Assembly (NCBI RefSeq): GCF_000218895.1
Contig: NC_015703.1
Span: forward strand, 1,859,501 to 1,923,500
From: Runella slithyformis DSM 19594
GTDB lineage: Bacteria > Bacteroidota > Bacteroidia > Cytophagales > Spirosomataceae
DNA: 64,000 nt
Reading direction: 5' to 3'
Made by a program: the position numbers and the translations under genes. The notes beneath the pieces were generated by a model. That model saw nothing but the letters and a program-made list of their open reading frames with translations. It did no database searches and was not told the DNA's origin. Below are positions 43,978-53,670 of this stretch, piece by piece. How positions within the stretch are numbered: the first letter of the stretch is position 1; every line of letters begins with the position of its first letter.

Positions 43978-45078
43978 CTAGGCCTGAAATAACTTCACAA
44001 AATCATCAAAAAGATAACGGGAATCATGTGGACCCGGAGAAGCTTCGGGATGATATTGGACCGAAAACGCAGGCTTATCTTTCCGCTTAATTCCTTCGAT
44101 TGTTTTATCATTAAGATTAATATGTGTTACTTCTACGTCCGGATGGGCTTCAATTTCATCCGGGCTCACGGCAAAACCGTGGTTCTGAGAAGTTATTTCA
44201 CATAAGCCTGTTTGAAAGTTCTTCACGGGATGGTTCAGGCCACGGTGCCCATGGTGCATTTTAAAAGTAGAGATCCCACTGGCCAATCCTAAAATTTGGT
44301 GACCTAAACAGATACCGAAAAGCGGCTTGTTGGTCTCCAAAAACTGCTGTACCGTCTTCACTGCATAGGGCATCGCTGAGGGATCACCCGGGCCATTTGA
44401 AATAAAGAAACCGTCCGGATTCCAGGCTAAAACTTCTTCCGTCGGGGTTTTAGCCGGAAATACCTTACAAAAGCATCCTCGTTGCGTTAGGTTTAACAAA
44501 ATGCTTTTTTTAACACCGTAATCCATAACAGCAATGCGATAAAGAGCCGTTGCTTCGTCACCCATGAAGTAGGATTCAGTTGTACTCACAACAGAAGATA
44601 ATTCTAAGCCCTCCATGCTCGGAACTTCTTTCAGATACTCCATAAGCGTTTTCTCATCCAGAATTTCGGATGAGATGATTGCATTCATTACTCCTTTTTG
44701 CCTTACATGACGTACCAATTGCCGGGTATCTACTTCACTGATACCTACAATATTAGACTTTTCAAAGTAATTTTGTAGGGAAAAATCAGCTGTTTTTCGA
44801 GAATAAATCTGCGAAAACGAATTACACACCATTCCGCTTATTTTAATAGAATCTGACTCTTCCTCGCTTTCCAACTGTACGCCATAATTACCGATGTGGG
44901 AATTGGTATTTACCACAATTTGACCATAGTACGAAGGATCTGTGTAAATCTCCTGATACCCCGTCATACCGGTGTTAAAACATATTTCACCACCCATGGT
45001 GCCGATTTTACCGAGAGCTAATCCTCTCAGCGCTGTTCCGTCTTCAAGAAGTAAGAGTGCCGGTTGTTGAGAACTCAT
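43978..45078 (-). CDS. carA: carbamoyl-phosphate synthase small subunit
   Basis: 366 aa from ATG 45078 (MSSQQPALLLLEDGTALRG); upstream codons to 45156 are not conserved. The N-terminal CPSase domain (about 5-135) holds GEICFNTGMTGYQEIYTDPSY. The class I glutamine amidotransferase domain holds FGICLGHQILG with the nucleophile Cys and SVQYHPEASPGPHDS with His and Glu. It takes ammonia from glutamine and passes it to CarB for carbamoyl phosphate, feeding arginine and pyrimidine synthesis. carB is not in the window. The position just after rplQ is a usual Bacteroidota order. Confidence 0.96.
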   Translation of the reverse strand: MSSQQPALLLLEDGTALRGLALGKIGTMGGEICFNTGMTGYQEIYTDPSYYGQIVVNTNSHIGNYGVQLESEEESDSIKISGMVCNSFSQIYSRKTADFSLQNYFEKSNIVGISEVDTRQLVRHVRQKGVMNAIISSEILDEKTLMEYLKEVPSMEGLELSSVVSTTESYFMGDEATALYRIAVMDYGVKKSILLNLTQRGCFCKVFPAKTPTEEVLAWNPDGFFISNGPGDPSAMPYAVKTVQQFLETNKPLFGICLGHQILGLASGISTFKMHHGHRGLNHPVKNFQTGLCEITSQNHGFAVSPDEIEAHPDVEVTHINLNDKTIEGIKRKDKPAFSVQYHPEASPGPHDSRYLFDDFVKLFQA

Positions 45079-45180
45079 GTTAGATTGGTATTGTATAGTT
45101 AGCGGTTGAAGAAACGCAGGCGACACGTTTTTCGTTCCCCTTTGTTTGTACACCACTTGATGTGATTTTTAAAATTTCAA

Positions 45181-45214
45181 AAAAAAGGGGCTAAACTTTC
45201 GTTTAACCCCTTTT
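45181..45214 (-). terminator. intrinsic terminator of the ribosomal superoperon
   Basis: Stem AAAAGGGG-TAAAC / GTTTA-CCCCTTTT with one mismatch and a 4-base loop (45183-45214). On the minus strand it is followed by T6. It lies 47 bases past the rplQ stop and upstream of carA, so carA is probably transcribed on its own. Confidence 0.85.
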
Positions 45215-45260
45215 GTATTTTAACTTTTCTTCATTTTGTAAAAGTAAATATGAAAAAAGG

Positions 45261-46028
45261 TTATTCCTGACCGGCGTTTAATTCATCCTGCCAAGTTTTC
45301 AATTCATCAAATTTACCATCACGGGCAAGCGCTGCCTGCTGAGGCCATGTAGCAGGGCTTTTGGAACCGATACCGGCAGCAGAAACAATCTCCTGAATAG
45401 CTTCGGGGGTCATGTCAGCCAGTTGCGCAAATGTGGTTACACCGGCAGCTGCAAGAGCTTCGGCAATCTTAGGTCCAATTCCTTCTACAATTTCCAGATC
45501 ATCTGCGCTTGAAGCAGCTTCTTCAATAGGTGCTTCTTCAATAACAGGAGCAGCAGCCTTAGTTTCTTTTACTTCAACGGCCGATGTTTCAGCATCTACA
45601 CTTTTCTTACCACCGCGGCGGCTACGACGTGTTTTGGTTGCTTTTTCTTCGGTAGCAGTCAGTAATGTCTCGTTGAAATCAACCAGCTCAATCAAACAAA
45701 TTTCAGCAGCATCCCCTTGGCGAGTACCTAATTTGATGATACGGGTATAGCCACCCGGGCGAGCGGCAATTTTGTCAGATACTGTGCTGAAAAGTTCAGT
45801 TACAACCGCTTTTTCAGGAATGTACGAGAAAACAATACGACGATTGTGCGTATTATCTTCTTTAGCACGTGTCAAAATTGGCTCAATGAACTTTTTAAGT
45901 TCTTTTGCTTTTGCCAACGTAGTCTCAATGCGTTTGTGTAAGATCAAAGAGGCCGCCATGTTACGCAATAAAGCACTGCGATGTGAGGAGGTACGTCCTA
46001 AATGATTGTCTTTCTTACCGTGTCTCAT
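45261..46028 (-). CDS. rplQ: 50S ribosomal protein L17 with C-terminal helix-hairpin-helix extension
   Basis: 255 aa, about twice the normal length of L17. Residues 1-120 are L17 ([25 protein letters not shown]...[15 protein letters not shown]). A Lys/Arg then Glu/Ala-rich linker (121-176) leads to a compact domain (177-255: [21 protein letters not shown], then [21 protein letters not shown] and a [23 protein letters not shown] tail), a helix-hairpin-helix of the kind that binds nucleic acid. The same extension occurs on ribosomal proteins in other Bacteroidota as I recall. Last gene of the superoperon, 140 bases after rpoA. Confidence 0.95.
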   Translation of the reverse strand: MRHGKKDNHLGRTSSHRSALLRNMAASLILHKRIETTLAKAKELKKFIEPILTRAKEDNTHNRRIVFSYIPEKAVVTELFSTVSDKIAARPGGYTRIIKLGTRQGDAAEICLIELVDFNETLLTATEEKATKTRRSRRGGKKSVDAETSAVEVKETKAAAPVIEEAPIEEAASSADDLEIVEGIGPKIAEALAAAGVTTFAQLADMTPEAIQEIVSAAGIGSKSPATWPQQAALARDGKFDELKTWQDELNAGQE

Positions 46029-46168
46029 TAGTTTGAGTTTGTGATTAGCTTCGAGCTGCGGTTCACGCGCTTCAGAATACTAACCGGTGAAACAATTTAC
46101 TTAAAATTCAGGCTTCAAAAAAACTTGCTTTATTTCTAAATTAAGATCTTTTGAAGCCTGCTAATTAC

Positions 46169-47158
46169 TTAGTCCTCATCCAAACGGTACTTCACAACAT
46201 CCATACCGAATACCAGATTTTTCTCAGCGACAAGTTGTTCCAATTCAGTAAGTGATTTTTTACCGAAATTACGGAACTTCATCATATCGGCTACTTCAAG
46301 TTTTACCAGGTCGCCCAAGGTCTTGATATCAGCTGATTTGAGGCAGTTGTAAGCACGAACTGACAAATCAAGGTCAGCAAGTGGTGTTTTCAGAAGTTTG
46401 CGCATACGCAGCATTTCTTCATCTACCTCGCTTACTTCGTCATTTTTCTGAGTCTCAAACGTCATTGTTTGATCTGAGAACAACATAAAGTGCTGAATCA
46501 AAATGTAAGCTGCGCCTTTCAATGCTTCTTCCGGGTGGATTGACCCATCCGTTGACACCTCAATTAACAGTTTTTCGTAGTCAGTTTTCTGTTCAACGCG
46601 CGTATTTTCAACGCTGTACTTAACATTTTTGATGGGTGTGTAAATCGCATCAATAGGAATGTGCCCAATGGGTAATTCCTGATTGCGCGGTTCATCAGCG
46701 GGTACATAACCACGACCTTTTTCAATCAAGATTTCCATCTCAAATGTCATTTGGTCGTCAATGTGGCAAATAACTAAATCGGGATTCAAAACCTGGAATG
46801 ATGATGTAAACTTAGCGATATCGCCTGCTGTCACCACCGATTGGTTTTTAACACTCACCGTAATTTTGTTATCAACCATTTCCGAAACCTTTTTAAAGCG
46901 AACCATCTTAAGGTTCAGCACGATTTCGGTAACATCTTCCACAACTCCTTCAATCGAAGAAAATTCGTGGAGCACACTGGGAAATCTCACGCTGGTGATG
47001 GCATAGCCTTCCAACGATGAAAGTAAAATACGACGCAACGCATTTCCAATGGTTACACCGAAACCTTTCTCCAGTGGCTTGAACTCAAACAACCCGTGAA
47101 AATCGTCGGCTTTTTCCATTACGACTTTGTCGGGCATTTGGAATGCTAAAATAGACAT
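46169..47158 (-). CDS. rpoA: RNA polymerase subunit alpha
   Basis: 329 aa. The N-terminal dimerisation domain holds [28 protein letters not shown]; the C-terminal domain (about 260-329) holds [21 protein letters not shown] and [13 protein letters not shown], for UP-element and activator contact. Alpha begins the assembly of the polymerase core. Distance to rpsD upstream is 129 bases and holds a terminator-like hairpin, so its level may be set apart from the ribosomal genes. Confidence 0.98.
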   Translation of the reverse strand: MSILAFQMPDKVVMEKADDFHGLFEFKPLEKGFGVTIGNALRRILLSSLEGYAITSVRFPSVLHEFSSIEGVVEDVTEIVLNLKMVRFKKVSEMVDNKITVSVKNQSVVTAGDIAKFTSSFQVLNPDLVICHIDDQMTFEMEILIEKGRGYVPADEPRNQELPIGHIPIDAIYTPIKNVKYSVENTRVEQKTDYEKLLIEVSTDGSIHPEEALKGAAYILIQHFMLFSDQTMTFETQKNDEVSEVDEEMLRMRKLLKTPLADLDLSVRAYNCLKSADIKTLGDLVKLEVADMMKFRNFGKKSLTELEQLVAEKNLVFGMDVVKYRLDED

Positions 47159-47232
47159 AGGATTAGCAGTTTTTTTAGAGTCCGAAGGGCGGTATTAACC
47201 GCAAAAAAGTATGTTTTACCAAACACACAAAA

Positions 47233-47275
47233 ACAAAACCCCTGATATGGAAACACCACATCAAATGGGTTTTGT
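47233..47275 (-). terminator. internal terminator/attenuator-like hairpin before rpoA
   Basis: On the minus strand, ACAAAACCC pairs with GGGTTTTGT, and an inner TGATGTGG pairs with CCATATCA (one mismatch); the transcript continues TTTTTGTG. It lies between the rpsD stop and rpoA start. It may lower transcription into rpoA-rplQ or protect a processed 3' end. Confidence 0.6.
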
Positions 47276-47287
47276 AATAATTTAAGA

Positions 47288-47899
47288 CTATTTAGAGTAC
47301 AATTCAACGATTGCCTGCTCATTCACATTCTCAGGAATCTGATCGCGTTCCGGATACTGTACGAATTTGCCAACCAATGAATTGCTATCCCACTCAAGCC
47401 AATTGAAACGCTTTGTAGTAGCAGTTCGTGCTGCCAGGCTTTCCGTGATTGCTTCGAGTGATTTTGACTTTTCGCGAACTCCAACTACTTGGCCCGGGCG
47501 CAACGAAAAAGAAGGAACGTTTACTACTTCTCCGTCAATCGTGATGTGCTTGTGACTTACCAATTGACGTGCCGCACGACGCGTAGGTGCAATGCCTAAA
47601 CGATAAACAGTGTTATCAAGACGGGCTTCACAAAGTTTTAAAAGGTTTACCCCTGTAATACCTTCACGAACAGCTGCACGATGGAATAAGTTACGGAATT
47701 GTCGCTCCAAGATTCCGTAAGTATATTTTACCTTCTGTTTTTCCTGCAATTGAAGTGCATATTCTGACTTCTTGCTGCGACGTCCGCGTCCATGTTGGCC
47801 GGGAGGATAATTTTTCTTATTGAGCGCTTTACTTGGACCCATGATGGCCTCACCAAAACGTCTCGAAATCTTGGACTTTGGACCTGTATAACGTGCCAT
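47288..47899 (-). CDS. rpsD: 30S ribosomal protein S4
   Basis: 203 aa ([21 protein letters not shown]). It lacks the N-terminal zinc Cys cluster, so it is the zinc-free type. The S4 RNA-binding domain is [44 protein letters not shown]4 nucleates 16S assembly and in E. coli represses the alpha operon. A strong hairpin precedes it (47931-47983). Confidence 0.98.
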   Translation of the reverse strand: MARYTGPKSKISRRFGEAIMGPSKALNKKNYPPGQHGRGRRSKKSEYALQLQEKQKVKYTYGILERQFRNLFHRAAVREGITGVNLLKLCEARLDNTVYRLGIAPTRRAARQLVSHKHITIDGEVVNVPSFSLRPGQVVGVREKSKSLEAITESLAARTATTKRFNWLEWDSNSLVGKFVQYPERDQIPENVNEQAIVELYSK

Positions 47900-47930
47900 G
47901 TGATTTTGATTTATTTAAACACAAAAATTA

Positions 47931-47983
47931 CCGTATGAACAATCCTGCAACCCCAGTGTCCAAATTGCGGATTGTCCTTACGG
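47931..47983 (-). promoter_or_regulatory. imperfect hairpin in rpsD leader (candidate r-protein regulatory site)
   Basis: CCGTA...ACAATCC-GCAA pairs with TTGC-GGATTGT...TACGG, enclosing a 14-base loop, in the 103-base gap between rpsK and rpsD. No U-tract follows, so it is not an obvious terminator. An autoregulatory S4 binding site or an RNase processing site are possible. Confidence 0.5.
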
Positions 47984-48002
47984 CCTTATAAAAATTCAAA
48001 TA

Positions 48003-48398
48003 CTAAACTCTTCTACGTTTGGGGGGACGGCAACCGTTATGCGGCAGCGGAGTAATGTCTTTGATGGTAGTAACCTCAATTCCTACATTCTGTACGGTAC
48101 GGATGGCTGATTCACGACCCGAACCCGGACCTTTTACAAAGACTTCCGCTTTTCGCATACCTAAATCGTATGCAACTTGGGCACAACTTTGGGCGGCTGT
48201 TTGAGCGGCATAAGGGGTGTTTTTCTTAGAACCTTTAAAACCCATTTTACCGGCAGATGCCCAGGAAATTACCTGTCCTGACAAGTTTGTAACCGAAATA
48301 ATAATGTTGTTAAAGGAAGCTCTAATGTGAACTTGACCCACTTGCTCTACCTGTACAACGCGCTTTTTAGCTTTATCTTTACGCTTATTTTGAGCCAT
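48003..48398 (-). CDS. rpsK: 30S ribosomal protein S11
   Basis: 131 aa. Core motifs [44 protein letters not shown] and the C-terminal [18 protein letters not shown] are standard. S11 forms the platform of the small subunit near the mRNA exit. Order rpsM-rpsK-rpsD-rpoA-rplQ is the alpha operon order. Confidence 0.98.
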   Translation of the reverse strand: MAQNKRKDKAKKRVVQVEQVGQVHIRASFNNIIISVTNLSGQVISWASAGKMGFKGSKKNTPYAAQTAAQSCAQVAYDLGMRKAEVFVKGPGSGRESAIRTVQNVGIEVTTIKDITPLPHNGCRPPKRRRV

Positions 48399-48503
48399 TT
48401 TTTTGTAATGTTAATCGTTAGTTGTTATCGCTTCGGCGAGCCGTCTGTTTAAAATTAACTTAAGGAATATATTCCACTAATTATAAACGGATAACTTTAC
48501 TTA

Positions 48504-48881
48504 CTACTTAGTAGCTTTTTTCTTGTTAGCTACCGTCTTACGCTTGCCTTTACGAGTACGGCTATTATTTTTGGTTCTTTGTCCACGTACAGGCAACCCT
48601 TTACGGTGGCGTAACCCACGATAACAACCGATATCCATCAACCGTTTGATACTTAGCTGCACTTCAGAACGAAGTGCTCCTTCAGTATTAAATTCACCGT
48701 TAATGATTCCACGAACAGCGTTAGACTCTTCGTCAGACCATTCAGCTACTTTCTTGTCAAAATTGATTCCAGCTTTCTCCAAAATTTTGCGAGCAGAGCT
48801 ACGGCCAATCCCGTAGATGTACGTCAACGAGATTTCTCCGCGTTTTTTGTCTGGAATGTCAACACCTGCAATACGTGCCAT
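48504..48881 (-). CDS. rpsM: 30S ribosomal protein S13
   Basis: 125 aa ([26 protein letters not shown]) with the C-terminal [25 protein letters not shown] segment that reaches the tRNAs at the subunit interface. It starts 10 bases after the rpmJ stop, and 105 bases precede rpsK. Confidence 0.98.
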   Translation of the reverse strand: MARIAGVDIPDKKRGEISLTYIYGIGRSSARKILEKAGINFDKKVAEWSDEESNAVRGIINGEFNTEGALRSEVQLSIKRLMDIGCYRGLRHRKGLPVRGQRTKNNSRTRKGKRKTVANKKKATK

Positions 48882-48890
48882 ATCTTATAA

Positions 48891-49007
48891 TTATCCTTGT
48901 CTTTGTTTGTACTTGGGATTTTTCTTATTGATAACGTAAAGTTTACCTTTCCGGCGAATCACTTTACAATCAGCACTGCGCTTTTTAATAGACGCTTTAA
49001 CTTTCAT
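48891..49007 (-). CDS. rpmJ: 50S ribosomal protein L36 (zinc-free form)
   Basis: 38 aa, from ATG 49007 to TAA 48891-48893, found by reading the gap by eye: [38 protein letters not shown] in parts. Standard L36 holds zinc with three Cys and a His; here only one Cys remains (SADCKV) and the His position is Tyr, so this is the C-minus form. The smallest ribosomal protein of the large subunit. Its place between infA and rpsM is the usual one. Confidence 0.93.
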   Translation of the reverse strand: MKVKASIKKRSADCKVIRRKGKLYVINKKNPKYKQRQG

Positions 49008-49117
49008 TGTTATATTTGATTTTGGATTTTAGATGTTCGGTCCGTCTGAACGGTTTTGGAATTGTTTTATTTTCAGTGCAACAATCTACAACCTACAAAT
49101 CTACAATCAAGTTACTA

Positions 49118-49336
49118 TTATTTGTACCGATAAATAATCCGAGCTTTTGACAGATCATAGGGTGACATCTCTAGCTTCACTCTATCACCCTGCAAAATTT
49201 TAATATAATTCATTCGCATCTTACCGGAGATGTGAGCAATTACCTCATGTTTATTCTCCAGTTGTACTCGAAACATAGCGTTAGAGAGCGCTTCAACTAT
49301 AATTCCGTCAACTTCGATGAGTCCTTGTTTTGCCAT
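49118..49336 (-). CDS. infA: translation initiation factor IF-1
   Basis: 72 aa, a single S1-like OB fold ([22 protein letters not shown], then [37 protein letters not shown]). It binds the 30S A-site during initiation. It lies 22 bases after map, and 110 bases precede rpmJ. Confidence 0.97.
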   Translation of the reverse strand: MAKQGLIEVDGIIVEALSNAMFRVQLENKHEVIAHISGKMRMNYIKILQGDRVKLEMSPYDLSKARIIYRYK

Positions 49337-49358
49337 ATACTGCTTTTCGGTAAGTGAA

Positions 49359-50162
49359 TCAGACGCTTACCATTAACGTCGTATTTTCGGTTACTTCTTC
49401 TATGTACTTAAACGTCGTTAAAATTTCGGCTTTGCCTTTACGAACCAACACGGTATGTTCAAAATGGGCAGCAGGTTTTCGATCAGTGGTACGAATGGTC
49501 CATCCATCTTTTTCCTGAACTACTGCTCTTTTACCCAATGTAATCATGGGCTCAATTGCAATTACAGTTCCTTCCCGAAGTTTTGGTCCCTGACCTCTTT
49601 TACCATAGTTAGGTACCTCAGGGCTTTCGTGTAAATTTCGTCCTACTCCGTGTCCTACTAATTCTCTTACCACTCCATAACCGTATCTTTCAACGTAGGA
49701 CTGAATGGCATAGCCAATGTCTCCAACTCTCTTTCCTTCTGTGGCTTGCTCAATACCTAAGTATAGTGCCTGTTTGGTACGTTTCAGAAGACTCATTACT
49801 TCTGAACTTATATTTCCTACGGGGTAGGTGTAAGCACTGTCACTATGAAATCCGTTCAATTTAACTCCACAATCAATGGAGATAACATCTCCTTCACGCA
49901 GTTGATATTGAGAGGGAAATCCGTGAACTACAACATCATTTAAAGAAATACAAAGAGCCGTCGGAAAACCGTTATACCCCTTGAAGGAAGGTTGACCTTT
50001 ATGATCATTGATATACTCCTCAGCAACTTTGTCTAATTGCTTGGTCATTATCCCGGGCTTAATCCACTTAGCTACTTCAGCATGGGCTTTTCCCAAAACT
50101 TGTGCACTTTCTTTAATCAGCAGAACTTCTTCTTCCGATTTAAGAAAAATCATTTTTGTCAT
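49359..50162 (-). CDS. map: type I methionine aminopeptidase
   Basis: 267 aa. Removes the initiator Met from nascent proteins. Metal ligands are seen as Asp in [20 protein letters not shown] (two Asp), His in [20 protein letters not shown], and Glu in AIEPMITLG and FEHTVLV. Its start codon shares one base with the secY stop (TAATG), so translation is coupled. The alternative start is Met4 (MIFLKSEEE). No adk gene lies between secY and map, as in many other bacteria. Confidence 0.97.
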   Translation of the reverse strand: MTKMIFLKSEEEVLLIKESAQVLGKAHAEVAKWIKPGIMTKQLDKVAEEYINDHKGQPSFKGYNGFPTALCISLNDVVVHGFPSQYQLREGDVISIDCGVKLNGFHSDSAYTYPVGNISSEVMSLLKRTKQALYLGIEQATEGKRVGDIGYAIQSYVERYGYGVVRELVGHGVGRNLHESPEVPNYGKRGQGPKLREGTVIAIEPMITLGKRAVVQEKDGWTIRTTDRKPAAHFEHTVLVRKGKAEILTTFKYIEEVTENTTLMVSV

Positions 50163-51475
50163 TATACCGCAACCGTTTCAGTGCGCCCTTTCACACGACC
50201 CGACTTCATTAATCCTTCATAACGTTTCATCAGCAGATAACTTTCAACCTGTTGCAAAGTATCAAGTACAACCCCTACCAAAATCAGTAATGAAGTGCCG
50301 CCAAAAAACTGAGCAAATTCTCTCGTCATACCGGTCATACTTGCCAGTGATGGAAGAATTGCTACCACTGCCAGGAGAATACCTCCCGGTAATGTAATTC
50401 GATCTAAAACGGTAGCGATAAAATCTGAAGTGGAAATTCCCGGTTTAACTCCCGGAATAAATCCTCCACCTCGTTTCATATCGTCTGCAATTTGCTGGGG
50501 ACTGATAGCGATTGCCGTGTAGAAAAACGTAAATACGATAATCAGCGTTGCAAAAAGGCCATTGTACTGCCAGGTTGTATAATCATTAAATGTGGTTGCT
50601 ACTGAGCTGGCGAAATCACTTTTTTCAGCAAATAACCCTGCAATAAGGGAAGGAATAAACATCAAAGCCTGTGCAAAAATGATTGGCATCACACCTGATG
50701 TGTTCAGCTTCAGAGGCAGATATTGACGCTGTCCACCCATTACTTTATTTCCGACTACTTGCTTGGCATATTGAATCGGAACTCTGCGAACAGCCTGTGT
50801 CAATGCTACTGCAAACATAACTACTAAAAACAAGGCGACAATCTCAAGTACGAAAATCAATGCCTCGCCGGTTCCCCTTGATACAGCTTCCTGATAAATT
50901 GCTCTGGGAAAACGTGATACAATACCAATCATAATAAGCATTGATGTTCCGTTTCCAATTCCGCGATCAGTAATCCTTTCTCCTAGCCACATACAGAAGA
51001 TTGTGCCTGCTGTCAGGATAAATACAGATGATATTGTAAAAGCAGTTCTGCTGATAAGTAAGGCATCTGTCGAGATAGTAGTCTGTAAATAACTTATCGA
51101 TTGAGCAATCGTAACAAAAATGGTCAATACGCGCGTTATTTGATTTAACTTCTTACGTCCTGATTCTCCCTCCTTCTGCATTTTCTGAAAATACGGAAGT
51201 GCCATTGTTAACAACTGTATGGCAATGGAAGCAGAGATATAGGGCATGATACCCAGGGCGAATATAGAAGCTTTGCTAAAAGCGCCTCCCAAAAATGTAT
51301 CTAACAAGCCTAGTAAGCCTGATGTATCGATATTCAGTTTACTGCTATCGACACCCGGAAGTACGATATAGTAGCCAAGTCGATAAACCGCAATCAAAAG
51401 GAGAGTATAAAGAATTCGATTCTTTAACTCTTCAATTGAAAAGATATTTTTTAAGGTCTGTATAAACCGTTTCAT
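50162..51475 (-). CDS. secY: SecY preprotein translocase channel
   Basis: 437 aa from ATG 51475 (MKRFIQTLKNIFSIEELKNRI); an earlier in-frame codon at 51511 adds 12 residues that do not look conserved. Ten membrane helices; family marks are LPGVDSSKLN, GIMPYISASIAIQLLTM and the cytosolic loop PQQIADDMKRGGGFIPGVKPG. It forms the protein-conducting channel with SecE and SecG, driven by SecA. Separated from rplO by 60 bases. Confidence 0.97.
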   Translation of the reverse strand: MKRFIQTLKNIFSIEELKNRILYTLLLIAVYRLGYYIVLPGVDSSKLNIDTSGLLGLLDTFLGGAFSKASIFALGIMPYISASIAIQLLTMALPYFQKMQKEGESGRKKLNQITRVLTIFVTIAQSISYLQTTISTDALLISRTAFTISSVFILTAGTIFCMWLGERITDRGIGNGTSMLIMIGIVSRFPRAIYQEAVSRGTGEALIFVLEIVALFLVVMFAVALTQAVRRVPIQYAKQVVGNKVMGGQRQYLPLKLNTSGVMPIIFAQALMFIPSLIAGLFAEKSDFASSVATTFNDYTTWQYNGLFATLIIVFTFFYTAIAISPQQIADDMKRGGGFIPGVKPGISTSDFIATVLDRITLPGGILLAVVAILPSLASMTGMTREFAQFFGGTSLLILVGVVLDTLQQVESYLLMKRYEGLMKSGRVKGRTETVAV

Positions 51476-51535
51476 GCGTTTGTTAGATTTACCCGTGAAA
51501 AAATCAGGCAAAGTTACAAAAAATCTTTGATAAGA

Positions 51536-51982
51536 TTACAAAGTAACGGCTTTACCGCCTGCTTTTTCGATAGCCTCTACTGCTGCTTTTGAAAAAGCAT
51601 GAGCTTGCAGTTCAACGGCAACTTTTAATTCGCCCCGGCTAAGAATCTTTACTAAGTCAGTTTTTGAAACTAAACCGTTGTTGTGCAGCACTTCGATATC
51701 AATAACGGTAACATTAGTTTTTTCAACTAATTCCTGAATTGAATCTAGGTTGAGCGCTTTGTACTCTATTCGATTGATATTCTTGAAACCAAATTTCGGT
51801 ACACGTCTTTGAAGAGGCATTTGCCCACCTTCGAAGTGACTTTTTTGGCTATATCCTGAACGTGATTGAGCACCTTTGTGTCCACGCGTAGATGTACCGC
51901 CCATTCCTGAGCCGTGCCCTCTACCTAGGCGTTTTTTTGTTTTAACCGAGCCTGAGGCTGGTTTTAATGAGCTAAGATTCAT
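51536..51982 (-). CDS. rplO: 50S ribosomal protein L15
   Basis: 148 aa with the glycine-rich N-terminal arm that threads into 23S rRNA (RLGRGHGSGMGGTSTRGHKGAQSRSG) and a globular C-terminal half. Starts 13 bases after the rpmD stop. Complete. Confidence 0.97.
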   Translation of the reverse strand: MNLSSLKPASGSVKTKKRLGRGHGSGMGGTSTRGHKGAQSRSGYSQKSHFEGGQMPLQRRVPKFGFKNINRIEYKALNLDSIQELVEKTNVTVIDIEVLHNNGLVSKTDLVKILSRGELKVAVELQAHAFSKAAVEAIEKAGGKAVTL

Positions 51983-51995
51983 TGTCGTATGCCAA

Positions 51996-52175
51996 TTAGA
52001 TCTCTTCGACTTTCACCAAATGATTTACTTTCTGAATCATGCCTGAGATGGCAGGATTGATTTCAATCTCTATACTCCGACTGATTTTCCCCAAACCAAG
52101 AGCAGCTAACGTGCGCTTTTGATCTTCGGGGCGTCCAATCTTACTTCTAACTTGTGTTACTCTTACCTTTGCCAT
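51996..52175 (-). CDS. rpmD: 50S ribosomal protein L30
   Basis: 59 aa, read by eye from ATG 52175 to the TAA at 51996-51998: MAKVRVTQVRSKIGRPEDQ, then RTLAALGLGKISRS, ending GMIQKVNHLVKVEEI. The motif RSKIGRPEDQKRTLAALGL is diagnostic of short bacterial L30. It lies between rpsE (12 bases upstream) and rplO (13 bases downstream). Confidence 0.95.
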   Translation of the reverse strand: MAKVRVTQVRSKIGRPEDQKRTLAALGLGKISRSIEIEINPAISGMIQKVNHLVKVEEI

Positions 52176-52187
52176 TTTCCCAAAAGA

Positions 52188-52703
52188 TTATCCATTAAAT
52201 ACTTTGGCCAACTTAACTCCGCGTTGGAATGCAACTTGGTGAGGAGCTCTCATCTTAAGGAGTGCATCTATGGTTGCCTTCACTACATTGTGAGGATTTG
52301 ATGAACCTTTGGATTTTGCTAACACGTCGTGTACACCTGCTGCTTCTAAAACAGCGCGCATAGCTCCGCCCGCAATTACTCCCGTACCGGGAGCTGCAGG
52401 TTTAACAAAAACCAAACCTCCACTGAATTTACCATGCATTTCGTGAGGAACAGTTCCTTTCAAAAGCGGAACTTGAACAAGGTTTTTCTTTGCGTCCTCA
52501 ATTCCCTTTGCAATAGCGTCAGTTACTTCGTTAGCTTTACCTAATCCATAACCTACTACTCCTTTGCCGTCACCTACGACTACAATTGCTGAGAAACTAA
52601 AACGACGACCACCTTTCACTACTTTGGCAACGCGGTTGATAGCCACAACCTTTTCTTTCAGGTCTGCCTCGTTGTATTTCACAGGTTTGATACTGTTTGA
52701 CAT
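52188..52703 (-). CDS. rpsE: 30S ribosomal protein S5
   Basis: 171 aa with the S5 dsRNA-binding fold ([41 protein letters not shown]) and the C-terminal [20 protein letters not shown]5 shapes the mRNA entry channel and affects decoding fidelity. Starts 6 bases after the rplR stop. Confidence 0.98.
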   Translation of the reverse strand: MSNSIKPVKYNEADLKEKVVAINRVAKVVKGGRRFSFSAIVVVGDGKGVVGYGLGKANEVTDAIAKGIEDAKKNLVQVPLLKGTVPHEMHGKFSGGLVFVKPAAPGTGVIAGGAMRAVLEAAGVHDVLAKSKGSSNPHNVVKATIDALLKMRAPHQVAFQRGVKLAKVFNG

Positions 52704-52709
52704 ATCTTA

Positions 52710-53066
52710 TTAGAATTTGAGACCCCCTTCGCGAGCGCCATCTGCCAGTGCTTTTACTTTGCCGTGATATAAATAACCGTTACGGTCAAATACAACTGAA
52801 CTAACCCCAGCTGCAATTGCTTTCTCAGCTAATTTAATGCCTACTTTTTTTGCATCTTCTGCGTTGACACTCGCTTTATTAGTAGTATCAAGTTCAATAG
52901 ATGAAGCAGAGACTAACGTTTCTCCTTTTGTATCATCAATTACCTGTGCATAAATGCGGGCATTTGAACGAAATACTGAAAGGCGAGGCTTTTCTGATGT
53001 TCCAGCTACTTTCTTCCGAATCCGGTACTTGATGCGCTGTCTTCTGTCGCTTCTTGCTAAAGCCAT
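52710..53066 (-). CDS. rplR: 50S ribosomal protein L18
   Basis: 118 aa ([20 protein letters not shown]), ending [14 protein letters not shown], the conserved L18 C-terminus. Binds 5S rRNA with L5. It follows rplF by 27 bases. Confidence 0.98.
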   Translation of the reverse strand: MALARSDRRQRIKYRIRKKVAGTSEKPRLSVFRSNARIYAQVIDDTKGETLVSASSIELDTTNKASVNAEDAKKVGIKLAEKAIAAGVSSVVFDRNGYLYHGKVKALADGAREGGLKF

Positions 53067-53093
53067 GATTGATTACAATTTTCAGATTACTGA

Positions 53094-53651
53094 TTACTTC
53101 TTAGCTGCTGCTTTACCGGCCTTACGTCTGATTTGCTCACCGATGAAGCGAATACCTTTACCTTTGTAAGGTTCTACTTTGCGGAAAGAACGGATTTTTG
53201 CGGCAATTTGGCCCAAAAGTTCTTTGTCGATACACTCTAAAAAAACTTTAGGGTTTTGTCCCTTTTCCATTGTTGCCGAAACCTTCACTTCTGAAGGAAC
53301 GGCAAAATAGATTCCGTGTGAGTAGCCAAGGCTCATTTCGAGAATATTATTATTCACAGTTGCCTTATAACCTACCCCCACTACTTCGAGTTGAGCTTTG
53401 TATCCTTCACTTACCCCTGTCACCATGTTACTGATGAGGGAACGGTATAAACCGTGGAGCGCTTTATGACGCTTTTGTTCAGTCGGACGTACGACTGTCA
53501 ACTCGCTTCCTTCTATTTCTACCTTAATATCGCGGTCAATGGTACGGGTCAGCGTTCCTTTGGGACCTTTCACAGTCACAACGTTATCGTCAGATACACT
53601 TACTGTGACGTTTGCTGGTAGCGTAATCGGCTTTTTTCCTATACGTGACAT
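53094..53651 (-). CDS. rplF: 50S ribosomal protein L6
   Basis: 185 aa, two tandem alpha-beta domains (MSRIGKKPITLPANVTVSV; VEPYKGKGIRFIGEQIRRKAGKAAAKK at the end). It sits near the sarcin-ricin loop and the factor-binding site. Starts 19 bases after rpsH. Confidence 0.98.
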   Translation of the reverse strand: MSRIGKKPITLPANVTVSVSDDNVVTVKGPKGTLTRTIDRDIKVEIEGSELTVVRPTEQKRHKALHGLYRSLISNMVTGVSEGYKAQLEVVGVGYKATVNNNILEMSLGYSHGIYFAVPSEVKVSATMEKGQNPKVFLECIDKELLGQIAAKIRSFRKVEPYKGKGIRFIGEQIRRKAGKAAAKK

Positions 53652-53670
53652 GTTCTTTCTGTGAATTTTA

